A DNA stretch of 64,000 nt from Sphingomonas kyeonggiensis. GTDB taxonomy: Bacteria; Pseudomonadota; Alphaproteobacteria; Sphingomonadales; Sphingomonadaceae. The stretch covers positions 868,001 through 932,000 of the forward strand of contig NZ_JACHLN010000003.1 in assembly GCF_014204495.1 (NCBI RefSeq), given 5' to 3'. Shown here piece by piece: positions 62,580 to 64,000 of this stretch (its first letter is position 1; the number at the start of each line of letters is the position of its first letter). The notes under the pieces are model-generated. The model was not told the origin of the DNA and made no database searches. It worked only from the letters and a program-made list of their open reading frames with translations. Position numbers and translations under genes: made by a program.

Positions 62580-62990
62580 ATGGCCACCACCCGCAAACCG
62601 AGCAGCAATCCGACGCCAGCCAAGCGCACTCCGGCAAAGCGAAGCAGCACTACCGCCGCCAAGAAGCCCGCGGCCCGCAAGGCCAAGGCACCGGCGGCGA
62701 AGGCCCCGGCCCAGGCATCGGCGCCCCGCTCGGCCCACACCGCCGGCATCGCCGCCATCGGCGCGCTCGCCGTCACGGTGCTGGGCGCAGCCGCCTTCGG
62801 GGCATGGCGCATCCTCCGCCGTCCGAGCGAGGGCATCGTCCCGACGGACCTGCTCGGCGACACGCATCCCGACGGGTCGGAGCGGGCCATCGACGCCTTC
62901 CGCCCCGATCCCACCGCCCCGGTGCCGGCCTCGGAACGCGAGCAGTTCCGCCCCGCCCTGGCTACCGCCGGGATGGACGTAAACTCATGA
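62580..62990 (+). CDS. Lys/Ala/Pro-rich membrane protein
   Basis: 136 residues. A histone H1-like low-complexity N-terminus (~1-50, repeats of AKR, PAAK and KAPA) precedes one helix (AGIAAIGALAVTVLGAAAF) and a short tail with DAFRPDPTAPVPASERE. The basic stretch might contact nucleic acid or the membrane surface. ATG 62580 has GAGGA upstream. No family is recognised. Confidence 0.65.
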   Translation: MATTRKPSSNPTPAKRTPAKRSSTTAAKKPAARKAKAPAAKAPAQASAPRSAHTAGIAAIGALAVTVLGAAAFGAWRILRRPSEGIVPTDLLGDTHPDGSERAIDAFRPDPTAPVPASEREQFRPALATAGMDVNS

Positions 62991-63057
62991 TGCAGGCGAA
63001 ACTTTTCGGCCTTCCCATGCATTCCGCAAGCGAGCGGGTTCATGGAGGAGAGACAAG

Positions 63058-63462
63058 ATGCGCACCCTAATCCTCGGCCTCGCCGCGGCGACGGCGCTGG
63101 CCGGCTGCACCGAATATGGCGCCGGCCCCGGCAGCGGCTATTCGGGCTATCGGGACTATGACTATAACCGCCCGGATCCCGCCTATAACGGCTATTATGC
63201 CGACCGATATTACCGCGAGGGCCGCAACTATCGCGAGCAGCGACTGAGCCGGAACGACCGGGTCTATCGGGGCCAGGACGGCCGCTACTACTGCCGTCGC
63301 TCGGACGGCACCACCGGCCTGGTGGTCGGCGCGGCGGCCGGCGGCGTGCTCGGTGCGATCATTGCCCCCGGCGGCTCGGAAGTGCTCGGCGCACTGATCG
63401 GCGCGGCGGCCGGTGGCGCGGTCGGCACCTCGGTCGACAAGGGCGAGGTCCGCTGCCGCTGA
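63058..63462 (+). CDS. Glycine-zipper lipoprotein, YCRRSDGTTGL family
   Basis: 134 residues. Lipobox ALAGC (residue ~16) predicts a lipoprotein. Then a Tyr/Arg/Asp-rich stretch, YYCRRSDGTTGLVVGAAAGG and a glycine-zipper helix pair (VLGAIIAPGG, ALIGAAAGGAVGTSVDKG), ending VRCR. It is a paralogue of the protein at 38795. A good ribosome site (GGAGGAG) precedes it. Confidence 0.82.
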   Translation: MRTLILGLAAATALAGCTEYGAGPGSGYSGYRDYDYNRPDPAYNGYYADRYYREGRNYREQRLSRNDRVYRGQDGRYYCRRSDGTTGLVVGAAAGGVLGAIIAPGGSEVLGALIGAAAGGAVGTSVDKGEVRCR

Positions 63463-63539
63463 TTACTCGAAAGGGTAGCCTTCAAGCCGGGCCCCCGACG
63501 CCCTAGATTGGGGGTCCGGCTAAGAGGGAGACCGAGAAG

Positions 63540-63965
63540 ATGACGACCCGTACCGCGACTGCCCGCTACGAAGGCTTCGGCAAGGAAGGCAAGGGCCACA
63601 TCACCACCCAGTCCGGGGTGCTGACCGACCAGTTCTACGGCTTCAACACCCGTTTCGGCGATGAACCCGGCACCAATCCGGAAGAGCTCGTCGCCGCTGC
63701 CCATGCCGGCTGCTTCACCATGGCGCTCAGCTTCGCCCTGGCCCGGGCCGGGTTCAGCGAAGGCTCGCTGGAGACCAGCGCCGCCGTGAAGCTCGAACAG
63801 GATGGCGACGGCTTCACCATCACCCGCTCGGACCTGACGCTCAAGGCCAGCGTCCCGGGCCTGGCCCAGGAACAGTTCGAGGCCCTGGCCGCCGGCGCCC
63901 ATGCCAATTGCCCGGTCTCCAAGCTGCTCAAGGCCGAGAGCAAGCTCGACGCTACCCTGGTCTGA
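63540..63965 (+). CDS. osmC: OsmC-family peroxiredoxin-like protein
   Basis: 141 residues. The OsmC/Ohr fold is clear: GKGHITTQSGVLTDQFYGF, NPEELVAAAHAGCFTMALSF with the first catalytic Cys, and AHANCPVSKLLKAE with the second. It reduces organic or lipid hydroperoxides. The E before the first Cys helix and the spacing fit the OsmC rather than the Ohr group, but that distinction is not certain. Confidence 0.88.
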   Translation: MTTRTATARYEGFGKEGKGHITTQSGVLTDQFYGFNTRFGDEPGTNPEELVAAAHAGCFTMALSFALARAGFSEGSLETSAAVKLEQDGDGFTITRSDLTLKASVPGLAQEQFEALAAGAHANCPVSKLLKAESKLDATLV

Positions 63966-63970
63966 TCGGG

Positions 63971-64000
63971 CTGCTTGCAATGTAGGATTTCGGCTGCTCC
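63971..64000. repeat. Start of a repeat cut by the window edge
   Basis: CTGCTTGCAATGTAGGATTT matches, but for one base, CTGCTTTCAATGTAGGATTT at 36673-36692, which leads into the composite repeat at 36714. The window stops at GGCTGCTCC, just where the CCCTCCC hairpin would begin. Confidence 0.5.

Overview
The window is a high-GC chromosomal segment that looks like a Sphingomonas or close sphingomonad (Alphaproteobacteria). The inference rests on several signals seen together. The ATP synthase FO operon (I-a-c-b'-b) stands apart from F1. A LexA box of the alphaproteobacterial type GAAC-N7-GAAC lies before uvrA. A sigma-32 promoter of the alphaproteobacterial form CTTG-N17-CYTATNTNNG lies before dnaK. 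There is a bacteriophytochrome with an HWE-type kinase, a set of Tad pilus genes, metZ-type methionine synthesis, and many starts that overlap the previous stop as ATGA, GTGA or TTGA. No rRNA, tRNA, CRISPR array, transposase or prophage block was seen. No gene-free stretch exceeds about 300 bases.

Layout. 1-9.4 kb: a phospholipase D-like gene cut by the window edge, a small membrane protein coupled to a chemoreceptor, parE, a beta-lactamase-like serine hydrolase, an AIM24/TIGR00266 protein with a small membrane partner, and a periplasmic protein. 9.4-12.3 kb (minus): the overlapping operon metZ-apaG-lysR-GNAT. 12.5-19 kb: a PMT-type glycosyltransferase facing a DPM1/GtrA-type glycosyltransferase that is coupled to leuB; then recO and an envelope pair (FemAB-like transferase and polysaccharide deacetylase). 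19-25.5 kb: a DUF3857/transglutaminase/TPR protein, uvrC, an exported methyltransferase and small proteins. 25.5-30 kb (minus): atpI-atpB-atpE-b'-b followed one base later by a CHASE3 hybrid histidine kinase, with a promoter and a terminator-like hairpin in the leader. 30-34 kb: radC, an OmpA-like protein, an EF-hand protein, purB. 34-40.3 kb: bacteriophytochrome, a murein-peptidase-like protein, a divergent HxlR/FMN-reductase pair around a palindromic operator, a glycine-zipper protein and an unknown exported protein. 40.3-44 kb: dnaK-dnaJ with heat-shock promoter and terminator, diverging from a PCu(A)C copper chaperone. 44.3-47.4 kb: three overlapping Tad genes. 47.6-53.5 kb: PH-domain protein, CDP-alcohol phosphatidyltransferase, ABC-F ATPase with a leader ORF, and a Pro-rich repeat protein. 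53.7-56.7 kb: SOS-controlled uvrA. 56.8-58.5 kb: an AT-rich two-gene island of unknown function. 58.7-59.2 kb: a ParD/ParE-like pair whose toxin is frameshifted. 59.4-64 kb: small sphingomonad genes including a cold-shock cluster, a DUF3617 lipoprotein, a second glycine-zipper protein and an OsmC protein.

Most of the segment is housekeeping: DNA repair (uvrA, uvrC, recO, radC), topology (parE), energy (FO), amino acid and purine synthesis (metZ, leuB, purB), protein folding and envelope functions. The accessory signal lies in three places. Gaps are salted with REP-like palindromes, including four near-identical ~80-bp inverted pairs that look like REPINs. The two AT-rich genes between uvrA and the toxin-antitoxin remnant are the best candidate for an undescribed system. 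Several 5' leaders (atp operon, ABC-F gene, cspA) carry structure that suggests RNA-level control.
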